This document shows, one piece after another, positions 26,233-35,736 of a DNA stretch of 64,000 bases (its first letter is position 1; each line of letters begins with the position of its first letter). Source of the DNA: Actinomycetota bacterium (GTDB lineage Bacteria; Actinomycetota; Actinomycetes; S36-B12); contig JAUSNB010000036.1 of NCBI GenBank assembly GCA_030645615.1, positions 117,368 to 181,367 on the forward strand. The letters are read 5' to 3'. The notes beneath the pieces were generated by a model. That model searched no databases. It worked only from the letters and a program-made list of their open reading frames with translations, and had not been told where the DNA came from. The position numbers were made by a program, and so were the translations under genes.

Positions 26233-27384
26233 GTGGCCCGCCGTCGACGTTCGAGTGCGTCCTCCCCGGCCGCGGAATCGCCTGCCATGGCCCGAACCGC
26301 GATCAAGCCCGCCGTGCCCGACGAAGTCATTCGCGTCCTCAGCGTGCTGCCCTCTGCATCGATGGTCGTCGCCCCGGATGCGACCGTCTTGCGTGCCTCG
26401 GCCAGGGCCTTGGCGCTGGGCCTGGTCAACCGCAATGCGGTGACGATCCCGGACATCGCTCACCTCATCGAACGAGTCGTCGAGGATGGGCACGCCCGCG
26501 AGCAGGAGATGCGGGTGCGTCGCCCACCGCTGGGCCGTGAGCTGCTCGAGCTGCGCGTACGGGTGGCCCCCCTCGGCACCGGAGCCATCCTCGTGCTCAT
26601 CGACGACCTCGCCGAGGAGCGCCGGGTCGACGTGGTCCGCCGCGACTTCGTCGCCAACGTCAGCCATGAGCTCAAGACCCCCGTCGGGGCCCTGTCGCTC
26701 CTCGCCGAAGCGGTCCTCGCGGCGAGCGACGACCCCGACCAGGTCCGCCACTTCGCCGAGCGGATGCAGTCCGAGGCTGGCCGGCTGAGCCACTTGATCC
26801 AGGACGTCATCGACCTGTCCCGCCTGCAAGGGGACGACCCGCTCACGCATGCCGAGGTAGTCGATGTCGACGACCTCATCGCGCGTGCGCTGGAGGAGGT
26901 CCGGACGCTGGCGGCTCGCCACGAGATCGAGCTCGTCACGGGAGAGGCGAGCGGCGCGGCCGTCTACGGCGACCACGGCCAGCTGCTCACGGCCCTGCGC
27001 AACCTGCTCAGCAACGCCATCGCCTACTCGGCCAACCACACGCGAGTCGCTGTCGGGGCGAGGTCGACGGGGACGATCGTGGAGGTCTCCGTCAAGGACC
27101 AGGGCATCGGGATCCCGGTCAACGACCTGGACCGGATCTTCGAGCGGTTCTACCGCGTCGACCAGGCCCGGTCGCGGATCACCGGTGGCACCGGGCTGGG
27201 CCTCGCTATCGTCAAGCATGTGTGCCAGAACCATGGCGGGGAGTGCACCGTGTGGTCCGAGCCGGGCGTCGGGTCCACTTTCACGCTGCGACTGCCAGCT
27301 TACTACGCGACAACCCCGTTCGACCGCGACAGCACCGAGCTTGCCGTGAACCTGCTGTCCATTCCCGGAGAGGCGCGCGCATGA
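26233..27384 (+). CDS. senX3: SenX3/PhoR-type sensor histidine kinase lacking membrane segments
   Basis: 383 residues. Residues 30-130 form a PAS-like domain; RRDFVANVSHELKTPVGALSLL holds the phosphorylated His of HisKA; LSNAIAYSANHTRV, VKDQGIGIPVNDLDRIFERF and GGTGLGLAIVKHV are the ATPase N, G1 and G2 boxes. Sequence around the His box is very close to mycobacterial SenX3. That protein starts with two membrane helices; here the frame is closed by a TGA at 26206-26208 and no hydrophobic N-terminus exists, so this kinase looks cytoplasmic. TATCCT (26221-26226) is 6 bases before the GTG. It overlaps regX3 by ATGA. Confidence 0.9.
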   Translation: MARRRRSSASSPAAESPAMARTAIKPAVPDEVIRVLSVLPSASMVVAPDATVLRASARALALGLVNRNAVTIPDIAHLIERVVEDGHAREQEMRVRRPPLGRELLELRVRVAPLGTGAILVLIDDLAEERRVDVVRRDFVANVSHELKTPVGALSLLAEAVLAASDDPDQVRHFAERMQSEAGRLSHLIQDVIDLSRLQGDDPLTHAEVVDVDDLIARALEEVRTLAARHEIELVTGEASGAAVYGDHGQLLTALRNLLSNAIAYSANHTRVAVGARSTGTIVEVSVKDQGIGIPVNDLDRIFERFYRVDQARSRITGGTGLGLAIVKHVCQNHGGECTVWSEPGVGSTFTLRLPAYYATTPFDRDSTELAVNLLSIPGEARA

Positions 27385-28061
27385 CCCGGGTCCTGGTCGT
27401 GGAGGACGAGGAGTCCTTCTCCGAGGCGCTGGCCTTCATGCTGCGTCGCGAGGGCTACGAGGTCGAGGTGGCCGCCGACGGCAACAGCGCGGTCGAGGCG
27501 TTCGACCAGCGCGGCGCCGACCTCGTGCTGCTGGACCTCATGCTGCCGGGCATCCCCGGCACGGAGGTCTGCCGGGTCATCCGCGGGAAGTCCCAGGTGC
27601 CGATCATCATGCTCACGGCCAAGGACGGGGAGATCGACAAGGTCGTCGGGCTCGAGCTCGGGGCCGACGACTACGTCACCAAGCCCTTCTCGTCCCGCGA
27701 ACTGCTGGCCCGCGTGCGGGCAGTGCTGCGCCGGAACGGCGAGCCCGAGCAACTGGTGCCGCTGACCGTGGAGGCCGGTCCCGTGCGCATCGACGCCGAC
27801 CGCCACGTCGTGACCGTGCGGGGAGGAACAGTCTCGATGCCGCTGAAGGAGTTCGACCTCCTCGAGTACCTCGTGCGCAACTCGGGCCGGGTCCTCACCC
27901 GGGGCCAGCTCATCGAACGCGTATGGGGGTCGGACTACGTGGGCGACACCAAGACGCTCGATGTGCACGTCAAGCGGCTGCGCGCCAAGATCGAGGACGA
28001 TCCGGCGCTGCCCCGCCACCTGCTGACGGTTCGCGGCCTGGGCTACAAGTTCGAGGCGTGA
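27381..28061 (+). CDS. regX3: Phosphate-responsive response regulator RegX3/PhoP type
   Basis: 226 residues of the OmpR family. The receiver has VEDEESFSEA (acidic pair), LVLLDLMLPGIPG with the phospho-acceptor Asp near residue 52, and ITKPF-like YVTKPFSSRELLARV. The winged helix includes PLKEFDLLEYLVRNSGRVLTR and TLDVHVKRLRAKIE. It should activate phosphate uptake genes at PHO boxes in phosphate limitation, including phoU next door and probably ppk-linked genes. The ATG overlaps the senX3 stop, giving a coupled two-component operon. Confidence 0.94.
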   Translation: MTRVLVVEDEESFSEALAFMLRREGYEVEVAADGNSAVEAFDQRGADLVLLDLMLPGIPGTEVCRVIRGKSQVPIIMLTAKDGEIDKVVGLELGADDYVTKPFSSRELLARVRAVLRRNGEPEQLVPLTVEAGPVRIDADRHVVTVRGGTVSMPLKEFDLLEYLVRNSGRVLTRGQLIERVWGSDYVGDTKTLDVHVKRLRAKIEDDPALPRHLLTVRGLGYKFEA

Positions 28062-28088
28062 CCCGGGCCTGAGGCGGCCTCTGGCCGG

Positions 28089-28598
28089 TCAGGCGGCCGG
28101 AGCGGTGGCTGGGTTGGGAGCGATGCCCGCGTAGTAGCCGACCGGCGGGACGATCAGCACCTGCATGCTGACCAGCCCCGACTCGGCAAAGCCGAGTTCC
28201 ACGGGCACGTACGACGACACCGGTGCGTCAAGCGCGTAGGTGTTGATCCAGTTGTCCGCGTCGAAGCCGAAGGACACCGAGGCGCCGGCCCCGAGGTCGG
28301 TGCCGCCACCGGTGATGTCGGCTGGCTGGCCGTTGATGGTCGCGTAGACGAGGCGGTCCGGGCTGCCGCTCTCGTTGACGATGCGGGTGGTCAGCGTGGC
28401 CGACGTCGAGCCCTCCGCTCCCTGGACCAGGGTCGCGTTCTCGACGTGGATCGGGCCGACCCGCGCCTCGATGCCGTTGCCCGAGTTCATCGAGGCCTGC
28501 GTGTACGTGGTCGCCCCCTGCCCGTTGAAGCATCCAGTGAGAGCCGGGACGGCGAGGACGGCGAGGGCCAGGAGGGCGGCGGCGTGGGTGCGCTTCAC
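28089..28598 (-). CDS. LpqE-like lipoprotein
   Basis: 169 residues from GTG. Signal peptide: KRTH, a hydrophobic core ([14 protein letters not shown]), then lipobox LTGC at residues 19-22. The mature domain is Ig-like ([31 protein letters not shown]), similar to copper-resistance PCu(A)C/LpqE type lipoproteins, though the Met/His copper ligands of PCu(A)C are not evident. In mycobacteria lpqE sits next to carD, as here. A TACTCT hexamer at 28611-28606 lies 7 bases before the GTG with no ribosome-binding site. Confidence 0.78.
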   Translation of the reverse strand: MKRTHAAALLALAVLAVPALTGCFNGQGATTYTQASMNSGNGIEARVGPIHVENATLVQGAEGSTSATLTTRIVNESGSPDRLVYATINGQPADITGGGTDLGAGASVSFGFDADNWINTYALDAPVSSYVPVELGFAESGLVSMQVLIVPPVGYYAGIAPNPATAPAA

Positions 28599-28691
28599 GC
28601 GCACAAGAGTAGCGAAGCGGCCCGTGGCTGGAGGGCGCGGTGCCGCTTCTGCGGCAGGGCAGGCGCCGGAATTCGGGGGGTGTGCCCGTGG

Positions 28692-28697
28692 TAGCCT
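28692..28697 (+). promoter_or_regulatory. carD -10 box
   Basis: TAGCCT at 28692-28697 followed by a purine start region about 28 bases before the carD ATG, which has an AAAGGGG ribosome-binding site. This makes carD one of the few genes here with a clear 5' leader. Confidence 0.5.
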
Positions 28698-28725
28698 AGA
28701 GGGCCTGAGAAAGGGGCCCCCCTCT

Positions 28726-29208
28726 ATGACGTTCAACGTCGGCGACACGGTCGTCTACCCCCATCACGGGGCCGCACTCATCGAAGCTGTCGAGATGCGG
28801 ACCATCAAGGGGGAGGATCGGAAGTACCTGGTCCTGAGGGTCGCCCAGGGTGATCTCACGGTCCGGGTGCCCGCCGACAACGTCGATCTCGTGGGCGTCC
28901 GCGACGTCGTCAACGCCGAGGGCCTGGACCGCGTGTTCAACGTGCTCCGGCAGCCCTACACCGAGGAGCCGACCAACTGGTCGCGCCGCTACAAGGCCAA
29001 CCTCGAGAAGCTGGCCTCCGGCGACGTCATCAAGGTGGCCGAGGTGGTCCGCGACCTGTGGCGCCGCGAGCGCGAGCGCGGGCTGTCGGCCGGCGAGAAG
29101 CGCATGCTCGCCAAGGCCCGCCAGATCCTCGTGAGCGAACTGGCGCTGGCCGAGAAGACCAACGAGGACAAGGCAGAGGCCATCCTCGACGAGGTCCTCG
29201 CGTCCTAG
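28726..29208 (+). CDS. carD: CarD-family RNA polymerase-binding regulator
   Basis: 160 residues. The N-terminal [19 protein letters not shown] is the RNA-polymerase interaction (Tudor-like) domain; the C-terminal helical domain carries [18 protein letters not shown] and the conserved Trp of [16 protein letters not shown] that wedges into the -10 upstream edge. CarD stabilises open complexes, especially at rRNA promoters, and is essential in mycobacteria. Start is ATG after AAAGGGG. The downstream ispD-ispF order matches Rv3583c-Rv3581c. Confidence 0.96.
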   Translation: MTFNVGDTVVYPHHGAALIEAVEMRTIKGEDRKYLVLRVAQGDLTVRVPADNVDLVGVRDVVNAEGLDRVFNVLRQPYTEEPTNWSRRYKANLEKLASGDVIKVAEVVRDLWRRERERGLSAGEKRMLAKARQILVSELALAEKTNEDKAEAILDEVLAS

Positions 29209-29230
29209 TCGGTTGACGGCCGACGGATAC

Positions 29231-29950
29231 GTGACGCCCGGAGACCTGGGGCGCACGGCCGCCCTCGTCCCGGCTGCGGGCCGCGGTGAGCGGCTCGGCC
29301 CGGGGGCACCCAAGGCACTGCGGCCGCTCGGCGGCATTCCCATGCTCGTCCACGCCGTGCGGGCCCTGGCCGCCAGCCGAGTGGTGGATCTCGTCGTGGT
29401 GGCTGCTCCGGAAGACGACGTCGAGGCGGTCACCTCAATGCTGGCCGACCAGGAGTTCTCCGCCGAGGTGGTGGTCGTCACGGGCGGGCCTACCCGGCAG
29501 GACTCGGTCGCTCGGGCCCTGCTGGGGCTGCCGGACGACGTCGACGTCGTCCTCGTCCATGACGCCGCTCGCCCGCTCGTGCCGGCCGAGGTCGTCGGAT
29601 CCGTGGTGTCGGCCGTGCGGTCGGGGCACCCGGCCGTCGTGCCCGGCCTGCCAGTCGTCGACACCATCAAGCAGGTCGACGCCGCCTGCGATGTCGAGCG
29701 CACGGTCGACCGAGAGTCCCTTCGCGCGATCCAGACCCCCCAGGGCTTTGACCGGGCCGTGCTGCAGCGGGCGCACGCCGCCGCCGATCTTGACGCTGTC
29801 GCCACCGACGATGCCGGCCTGGTCGAGCGGCTGGGAACCCGGGTGCACGTCGTGCCCGGGCACGAGGAGGCCTTCAAGGTCACCACCCCGCTGGACGTCG
29901 TCATCGCCGAGGCGATCCTGGCCCGCAGGAGGGCAGCCGGTGCCGTCTGA
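29231..29950 (+). CDS. ispD: 2-C-methyl-D-erythritol 4-phosphate cytidylyltransferase
   Basis: 239 residues from GTG 29231; a TTG at 29213 would add six residues. It attaches CMP to methylerythritol phosphate in the non-mevalonate isoprenoid pathway. [20 protein letters not shown] is the CTP-binding loop, [13 protein letters not shown] the metal-site motif, and [14 protein letters not shown] the conserved C-terminal part. The end overlaps ispF by 11 bases, and carD ends 22 bases upstream, suggesting one transcript carD-ispD-ispF. Confidence 0.94.
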   Translation: MTPGDLGRTAALVPAAGRGERLGPGAPKALRPLGGIPMLVHAVRALAASRVVDLVVVAAPEDDVEAVTSMLADQEFSAEVVVVTGGPTRQDSVARALLGLPDDVDVVLVHDAARPLVPAEVVGSVVSAVRSGHPAVVPGLPVVDTIKQVDAACDVERTVDRESLRAIQTPQGFDRAVLQRAHAAADLDAVATDDAGLVERLGTRVHVVPGHEEAFKVTTPLDVVIAEAILARRRAAGAV

Positions 29951-30434
29951 CCGCGACTCCATCCCCCTGGTCGGGATCGGCACGGACGTGCACGCCGTGG
30001 ATGCCTCCCGCCCGCTGTGGGTGGCCGGGCTGCTGTGGCCCGGCGAGCCTGGGCTGGCGGGGCATTCGGATGCCGATCCCGCGAGCCATGCGCTCTGCGA
30101 CGCGCTGCTGTCCGCGGCCGGCCTGGGCGACATGGGATCGGTGTTCGGGGTCGATGACCCGCAGTGGTCCGATGCATCGGGCATCTCGCTGCTGGCGCAC
30201 ACTGCCGGCCTCGTGCGGGCCGCCGGGCTGCTGATCGGCAATGCCAGCGTGCAGGTCATCGGCAACCGTCCGCGCATCGGTACCCGACGCCAGGAGGCCG
30301 AGGACATCCTCAGTGCAGCGGCTGGTGCTCCGGTACGGGTCTCCGGCACGACCACCGACGGCCTTGGCCTCACCGGCCGGGGCGAAGGCATCGCGGCGAT
30401 CGCGATCGCCTCACTAGGCCACGTCACCCGATAG
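29940..30434 (+). CDS. ispF: 2-C-methyl-D-erythritol 2,4-cyclodiphosphate synthase
   Basis: 164 residues from GTG 29940, inside the last codons of ispD. It cyclises the CDP-methylerythritol phosphate in isoprenoid synthesis. [10 protein letters not shown] provides the Asp and His zinc ligands and [18 protein letters not shown] the third His, then [12 protein letters not shown]; the C-terminal [16 protein letters not shown] matches the usual T-x-E-x-[LM]-G motif with Asp for Glu. Length is standard. The product of ispD feeds the kinase ispE (not in the window) and then this enzyme. Confidence 0.95.
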   Translation: MPSDRDSIPLVGIGTDVHAVDASRPLWVAGLLWPGEPGLAGHSDADPASHALCDALLSAAGLGDMGSVFGVDDPQWSDASGISLLAHTAGLVRAAGLLIGNASVQVIGNRPRIGTRRQEAEDILSAAAGAPVRVSGTTTDGLGLTGRGEGIAAIAIASLGHVTR

Positions 30435-30443
30435 GAGTTGCTC

Positions 30444-30836
30444 ATGACCACGATCCCCGAGACAGCCAAGGCATGGCTCGACGCCCCGGAGTTCGCGACG
30501 ATCGCGACGATCGAGCCTGACGGGCAGCCACACCTGTCCGTGGTGTGGGTCGAGCGGGACGGCGACGACCTGCTCGTCTCCACCGTGAAGGGCCGGCGCA
30601 AGCACGCCAATCTCGAGCGCGACCCCCGGGCCACCGTCCTCGTCTACCCACGAGACAGCCCGTACTCGTACGTCGAGGTGCGCGGCACCGCCACCCTGAC
30701 CGAGGAAGGCGGCCGCGAGCTCATCGACCGCCTCGGCCACGCCTACCGGGGCTGGGAGCGCTACCCCGGCGACGACGGCACGGACAACGTCCGCGTCGTC
30801 GTGCGGATCAGGCCGGACAAGGTCGTCACGCGGTAG
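30444..30836 (+). CDS. PPOX-class F420/FMN-dependent protein
   Basis: 130 residues from an ATG with AGGAG at the right distance. The split-barrel flavin/F420-binding fold is shown by [41 protein letters not shown] and [15 protein letters not shown]. Members of this actinobacterial group (TIGR F420-dependent PPOX) reduce diverse substrates with F420H2 or bind FMN/biliverdin. It starts 9 bases after ispF and may ride on the same transcript, but no functional link is evident. Cofactor choice cannot be fixed by eye. Confidence 0.85.
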   Translation: MTTIPETAKAWLDAPEFATIATIEPDGQPHLSVVWVERDGDDLLVSTVKGRRKHANLERDPRATVLVYPRDSPYSYVEVRGTATLTEEGGRELIDRLGHAYRGWERYPGDDGTDNVRVVVRIRPDKVVTR

Positions 30837-30888
30837 CAGCGTCCCGAGGCGTCAAGCCGGTCCCGCCCGCCTCGGTACTGTTCCCCCC

Positions 30889-32289
30889 GTGGCACTGCGC
30901 TTCTACGACACCGCGACGCGGTCGATCCGCGACTTCGCGCCCCTGACCCCGGGGCGGGCTGGCATCTACCTGTGTGGTGCCACCGTCCAGGCGCCGCCCC
31001 ACGTCGGGCACATCCGCAGCGGCATCGCCTTCGACGTGATCCGCAGGTGGCTGACGGCCAAGGGGCTCGAGGTCACGTTCGTTCGCAATGTCACGGACAT
31101 CGACGACAAGATCATCCACAACGCCGAGCACGAGGACGTCCCGCACTGGGTCATAGCCATGCGCAATGAACGCGCCTTCACGCGTGCCTACGACGCACTC
31201 GGCTGCCTGCCGCCCACCTACGAGCCGCGCGCCACGGGCCACATCCCCGAGATCGTCGAGCTCATCGAGCGGCTCGTGGCGGCCGGCGCGGGGTACGCGG
31301 CCAACGGCGACGTGTACTTCGACGTGAGGTCGTTCGATGCGTACGGGTCGCTCAGCGGGCAGCGGATCGACGACATGCTGGCGGCGGCGGACTCGGAGGC
31401 ACGGGCCAAGCGCGATCCCCGCGACTTCGCCATGTGGAAGAGCGCCAAGCCGGGCGAGCCGGCCTGGTCGACGCCGTGGGGCCCCGGTCGGCCCGGCTGG
31501 CACATCGAGTGCTCCGCCATGGCCGCGAAGTACCTCGGGACGGCCTTCGACATCCACGGCGGCGGCCTGGACCTGATCTTCCCGCACCACGAGAACGAGA
31601 TCGCCCAGTCGGTGGCGGCCGGGGATCGGTTCGCGAGCTTCTGGCTGCACAACGCTTGGGTCACCACGTCGGGCGAGAAGATGAGCAAGTCGCTGGGCAA
31701 CTCGCTGCTGGTCGACGAGGTCCTCACCCGGGTGCGCGCCGTGGAGTTGAGGTACTACCTAGCGGGCTCGCACTATCGCTCGATGATGGAGTACTCCGAC
31801 GATGCCGTCGCCGAGGCCGGCCAGGGATATCGCCGGATCGAGGGGTTCCTGGACCGGGCCGCGTCGTACCTCGGCACCCCGGGGACCCCGACCGTCATGC
31901 ACGAGGCACGCCCGGCGGAGTTCGACGAGGCCATGGACGATGACATCGGCGTTCCGCAGGCCCTCGCCGTGATCCACGACACCGTCCGCCGCGGGAACGC
32001 CTGCCTGGCCGCGAATGACGGGGGCGGAGCGGAGTCGGCGTACCGTGCCGCCGTTGCCATGCTCGACGTCCTCGGGCTCGGTCCGTGGCAGCACCCGTGG
32101 GCAGGATCCTCGTCGGGGCGGGAGGCGGGCGTCATCGACGCCCTCGTCGAGGTGGTGCTCGAGCAGCGCGCGGAGGCCCGCGCGCGCAAGGACTATGCGG
32201 CAGCCGACGCGATCCGCGACGGCCTTGACCGCATCGGAATCCGCGTCGAGGACACGCCCCAGGGCGTGCGATGGTCGTTGGACGACTGA
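30889..32289 (+). CDS. cysS: Cysteinyl-tRNA synthetase
   Basis: 466 residues, normal length. The class I HIGH motif is [10 protein letters not shown], the KMSKS loop is [12 protein letters not shown], and zinc ligands appear in [16 protein letters not shown] and [10 protein letters not shown]. The C-terminal helical anticodon domain includes [18 protein letters not shown]. Segments [14 protein letters not shown] and [17 protein letters not shown] are family standard. TACTGT at 30876-30881 lies 7 bases before the GTG, and no ribosome-binding site is seen, so a leaderless start is likely. Downstream rlmB follows in the conserved mycobacterial order. Confidence 0.96.
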   Translation: MALRFYDTATRSIRDFAPLTPGRAGIYLCGATVQAPPHVGHIRSGIAFDVIRRWLTAKGLEVTFVRNVTDIDDKIIHNAEHEDVPHWVIAMRNERAFTRAYDALGCLPPTYEPRATGHIPEIVELIERLVAAGAGYAANGDVYFDVRSFDAYGSLSGQRIDDMLAAADSEARAKRDPRDFAMWKSAKPGEPAWSTPWGPGRPGWHIECSAMAAKYLGTAFDIHGGGLDLIFPHHENEIAQSVAAGDRFASFWLHNAWVTTSGEKMSKSLGNSLLVDEVLTRVRAVELRYYLAGSHYRSMMEYSDDAVAEAGQGYRRIEGFLDRAASYLGTPGTPTVMHEARPAEFDEAMDDDIGVPQALAVIHDTVRRGNACLAANDGGGAESAYRAAVAMLDVLGLGPWQHPWAGSSSGREAGVIDALVEVVLEQRAEARARKDYAAADAIRDGLDRIGIRVEDTPQGVRWSLDD

Positions 32290-32303
32290 GCACGGGAGGG
32301 CAC

Positions 32304-33263
32304 ATGGCAGGCAACTCGCAGCGCCGCGGAGCGATGCGCAAGGACGGCACCAAGAAGGGCTCCACCGTCGGCTCCGGGGGCCAGCGCCGGGCCGCGCTTC
32401 AGGGTCGCGGGCCTACGCCCAAGGCGACCGAGCGGCCGCACCATCCGGCCGCCCGGCGCGAGCGGGCCAAGGCCAAGTCGGCGGCCAGCATGTCTGCGTC
32501 AGGCCGCAAGCCCGCCGCCCGGTCCGGGGGCCGGCGATCTGGCGGCAGCATGCTCATGGGCCGAAACCCGGTCGTGGAGGCGCTGCGCGCCCACGTGCCG
32601 GCCTCGGCCCTGTACGTCCAGGCCAAGCTGGAGGCCGACGACCGGTGGCGCGAGGCCATGCGGCTGGCCGTGGCGGCGGCCATCCCCATCCTCGAGGTGG
32701 CCAAGACCGAGCTGGATCGCATGACCGAGGGCGGCGTCCACCAGGGGATGGTGCTGACCATGCCCGAGTACCAGTACTCGGATGCCGAGGACCTCGAGCA
32801 GCACACGCTCCTGGTCGCCCTCGACGGGGTCACTGACCCGCGCAACCTCGGCGCCATCGCCCGCTCCGCTGCGGCCTTCGGCGCCGGCGGCATCGTCATC
32901 CCCACCCGCCGTTCGGTCGGCGTCACCGCATCGGGGTGGAAGACATCCGCCGGCGCGCTGGCCCGGGTTCCGGTCGCGCAGGTGGGCAACCTGACCCGCG
33001 CCCTGCAGGCCTACCAGAAGGCGGGGTTCACCGTGATCGGGCTCACCGCCGACGCCGACGCGACCCTCGACTCGCTGCCCGCCGGGACACTTGCCGACCC
33101 GGTCATCGTCGTGATCGGTGCCGAGGGCGAGGGGCTGTCCCGCCTGGTTGGGGAGACCTGCGACTGGCGCGTGAGCATCCCCATGGTCGCCGGGGTCGAG
33201 TCCCTCAACGCGTCGGTCGCCGCCGGCATCGTGCTTCAGGCGGTGTTCTCGGCCCGATCCTGA
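32304..33263 (+). CDS. rlmB: 23S rRNA 2'-O-ribose methyltransferase RlmB
   Basis: 319 residues from ATG after GGGAGG. The first 80 residues are basic, Gly/Lys rich and probably disordered; this extension is common in actinobacterial members. Residues 85-155 form the SpoU substrate-binding domain (MGRNPVVEALRAH), and the knotted SPOUT domain has LDGVTDPRNLGAIARSAAAF, IGAEGEGLSRL and IPMVAGVESLNASVAAGI, the three SpoU motifs. It methylates G2251 of 23S rRNA (E. coli numbering) with S-adenosylmethionine. Its 3' end overlaps the convergent antiporter gene by 28 bases. Confidence 0.94.
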   Translation: MAGNSQRRGAMRKDGTKKGSTVGSGGQRRAALQGRGPTPKATERPHHPAARRERAKAKSAASMSASGRKPAARSGGRRSGGSMLMGRNPVVEALRAHVPASALYVQAKLEADDRWREAMRLAVAAAIPILEVAKTELDRMTEGGVHQGMVLTMPEYQYSDAEDLEQHTLLVALDGVTDPRNLGAIARSAAAFGAGGIVIPTRRSVGVTASGWKTSAGALARVPVAQVGNLTRALQAYQKAGFTVIGLTADADATLDSLPAGTLADPVIVVIGAEGEGLSRLVGETCDWRVSIPMVAGVESLNASVAAGIVLQAVFSARS

Positions 33264-34432
33264 TCGCTGGGCTCGGCGACTGCCCGGCCCCGGACGAGCC
33301 AGTTGCCCAGCAGCGGGAAGACGAGGACCGACAGCGCGCCCGCGCCTACCAAAGCGGCCGCGTTGCGCGGGTCCATGATGCCGGTCTCCACTTCGAGCGC
33401 GGTCACCGCGACGATGATCGGCAGGCCCGTGGCGACCAGGAGCGAGAAGCGGGCCCGCTCGCGAGTGTCCGGCAGGACCGAGCGGTAGAGGAAGAACTGC
33501 GGCAGCCCGCGTGCGACGAGCAAGAGGACGAAGAAGACCGCCAGTCGGCCGGGGTTCTCGATGATCGAGATGATGTCGAGGTTGGCTCCCGACACGACGA
33601 AGAACAGCGGGATGAGGAAGCCGAAGCCGATGGCCTCGACCTTCATCTGGAGCGGGGACTCCTCGCTCGGGGGCGAGAACCGCCGCACGATGATGCCCGC
33701 CACGAATGCGCCGAGCACGACGTCGAGGCCGAAGGTGCCGGCCAGGGCGAGAAGCGCGATGAGCAGCAGCATGGTGAAGCGCAGCGCGGTCTGCGAACTG
33801 GTGCGGTGGCCGCGCTCGAGGATAGAGCGCACCCGGTCGCCGGCCAGCCGTGCCGGCAGGGTGGCCAGGATCAGGGCGACGAGGCCGAAGCCCACGAGGC
33901 TGAGCAGGGCCACGAAGGAGGACTTCGTGCCGAGCAGCACGGAGATGGCGATGATGGGCCCGAACTCGCCCCAGGCACCAGCACCCATGAAGAGGCGCCC
34001 GAACGGCGTGCCGAGCTCGCCCTGGTCGCGCAGGATCGGCAGCAGTGTGCCGAGCGCTGTTGACGTCAGGGCGATCGCGACACCGAGGGTGTCCTGGACC
34101 GCACCCTCGAACGTGAGGAACAGCGCCGCCGCCGACGCGATGACGAGTGAGGTGAGCCAGCCCGCGGCTGCCAGCCGCCCGCCGATGCCGCGCACCATGC
34201 GGGCCTCGAGTTCGAGCCCGGCCAGGAAGAACAGCAGGCCCAGTCCGAGCTCGGAGAGCAACTCGATGGACTCGTCGACCTGGATCCACCCGATCGCCTC
34301 GGGCCCGAACAGGATCCCGGCGCCGAGCAGGAGGACGACCTCGGCGACCTTGATCCGGAGCAGGCCCACGAGGAGCGGCACGAAGGCGGCGATCGTCGCG
34401 ATGGTGAGCAGCGCGAGGAAGTCCTCGGTCAC
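33236..34432 (-). CDS. CPA2-family cation:proton antiporter
   Basis: 398 residues with about 12 membrane helices (EVVLLLGAGILFGPEAIGW, FFLAGLELEARMV, ALTSTALGTLLPILRDQGE, GAFVAGIIVRRF), the KefB/KefC/NapA-like core without a C-terminal TrkA-N domain. It would exchange K+ or Na+ for H+. The GTG start overlaps the DUF4032 stop by GTGA. Because the usual TrkA-N gating domain is absent, regulation may come from a separate protein, possibly the coupled DUF4032 product. The ion specificity is not predictable. Confidence 0.87.
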   Translation of the reverse strand: MTEDFLALLTIATIAAFVPLLVGLLRIKVAEVVLLLGAGILFGPEAIGWIQVDESIELLSELGLGLLFFLAGLELEARMVRGIGGRLAAAGWLTSLVIASAAALFLTFEGAVQDTLGVAIALTSTALGTLLPILRDQGELGTPFGRLFMGAGAWGEFGPIIAISVLLGTKSSFVALLSLVGFGLVALILATLPARLAGDRVRSILERGHRTSSQTALRFTMLLLIALLALAGTFGLDVVLGAFVAGIIVRRFSPPSEESPLQMKVEAIGFGFLIPLFFVVSGANLDIISIIENPGRLAVFFVLLLVARGLPQFFLYRSVLPDTRERARFSLLVATGLPIIVAVTALEVETGIMDPRNAAALVGAGALSVLVFPLLGNWLVRGRAVAEPSDQDRAENTA

Positions 34433-35697
34433 GTGGGCCCCTCGAGCGGAAGCACGATCCTCAGCTCCGCCGTGTCGTCGCTCGGGGTGCCGGCCCGCGC
34501 GCCGAGAACGGCATGCTCGTCAGGCTTCTTGGCCAGGATCGAGGTGACGTAGTCGCTGATGGCGTTCTCGAAGGGCACGCTGCAGCCGGCCCGTTCGGAC
34601 ATGAACCACCGATGCTCGAGTACCTCGTGGAAGATCTGCGCCGGCTCGAGCTTGCCCCGCATCGCAGCAGGGACCTCGGACATCACGCGTTCGAACCGCT
34701 CGGTGACCCAGCGGTGGGCGGCGAACTCCTCGTCTTCACGGCCGAGACCGATCTTTACGCGAAAGGAGTCGAGGTCGTTGAGCAGGCGCCGGGCCTGGTT
34801 CTCCTCTACGTCGAGGCCGGTGAGGCGGATCAGCGTGCGGGAGTGGTGCCCCGAGTCGACGACCTTGGGGGTGACGGTGATGTGGTCACCGTCGACATCG
34901 GTGCGGACCTGCAGCTCCGCCACGTCGAAGCCGAGCGTGTTCAGCCGCCGGACCCGTGCGTCGAGCTGGTAGCGGTCCTCGCGCGTGATCACCAGGGGGC
35001 CGGTGACTTCCTGCCAGAGGGCCTCGTAGCGGGTGCCCAGGGAGACACCGGTGACGATGGGGTCGATGCCCTCGTGCAGGCGTCCGCCGGCCTGCAGGTC
35101 CATGAGCTCCCCGGCGACGTTGGTCGCTGCAGTCTCCAGGTCGTAGTCGCGCTGCCCGTTCGACAGGGTCGGGTGGAGCTCGCCGGTCTCTGCGTCGACG
35201 AGGTAGGCAGCGAACGCCCCCGCATCTCGGCGGAACAGGGTGTTCGAGAGCGAGCAGTCGTTCCAGGAGAAGCCGGCCAGGTGCAGCTGCACGAGGAGCA
35301 CGGCAAGAGCGTCGAGGAGGCGGTGCGCAGTCTCCAGGCGCAGGCTGGTGGAGAAGAGGGCGCGGTAGGGCAGCGAGAACCTCAGGTGCCGGGTGACCAG
35401 CCCGGCCGGGAGCGGCTCGCCGTTCTCGTCGATCCGGTCCAGCACGCTGCCCACGGGTTCGACGGTCGGCAGCCCCCGGCGCTGCAGGTCGAAGAGCAGC
35501 TCGTACTCACGCTGGGCATAGTGCTGCTCTACCTCCTTGATGGCGTAGACCACGCCGTTGAGCCGCACGAACCGGACGATGTGGCGCGAGATGCCGCGGG
35601 GGAGGGCCACGACCAGGTCGTCGGGCCACTCCTCGAGTGCGGTGGACCACGGCAGGAAGGCGAGCTCCGGCTCGTCGAGGCTCCCGGTCAGGCGCAT
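34429..35697 (-). CDS. DUF4032 protein with kinase-like fold
   Basis: 422 residues from ATG 35697. The first half resembles lipopolysaccharide/protein-kinase-like folds: YAIKEVEQHYAQREYELL (ATP-binding Lys and helix C Glu), HLAGFSWNDCSLSNTLF (catalytic-loop Asp and Asn) and YLVDAETGELH (metal-binding Asp). The second half is the DUF4032 domain proper, with LEHRWFMSERAG and NDLDSFRVKIGL. Function is unassigned. It is coupled to the antiporter by a GTGA overlap and divergent from the LacI regulator by 39 bases. A kinase role is inference from motif layout. Confidence 0.8.
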   Translation of the reverse strand: MRLTGSLDEPELAFLPWSTALEEWPDDLVVALPRGISRHIVRFVRLNGVVYAIKEVEQHYAQREYELLFDLQRRGLPTVEPVGSVLDRIDENGEPLPAGLVTRHLRFSLPYRALFSTSLRLETAHRLLDALAVLLVQLHLAGFSWNDCSLSNTLFRRDAGAFAAYLVDAETGELHPTLSNGQRDYDLETAATNVAGELMDLQAGGRLHEGIDPIVTGVSLGTRYEALWQEVTGPLVITREDRYQLDARVRRLNTLGFDVAELQVRTDVDGDHITVTPKVVDSGHHSRTLIRLTGLDVEENQARRLLNDLDSFRVKIGLGREDEEFAAHRWVTERFERVMSEVPAAMRGKLEPAQIFHEVLEHRWFMSERAGCSVPFENAISDYVTSILAKKPDEHAVLGARAGTPSDDTAELRIVLPLEGPT

Positions 35698-35736
35698 GGG
35701 CGCAAGCCTTGCACGCCGCGCCCTAAGGTGGCGCAC

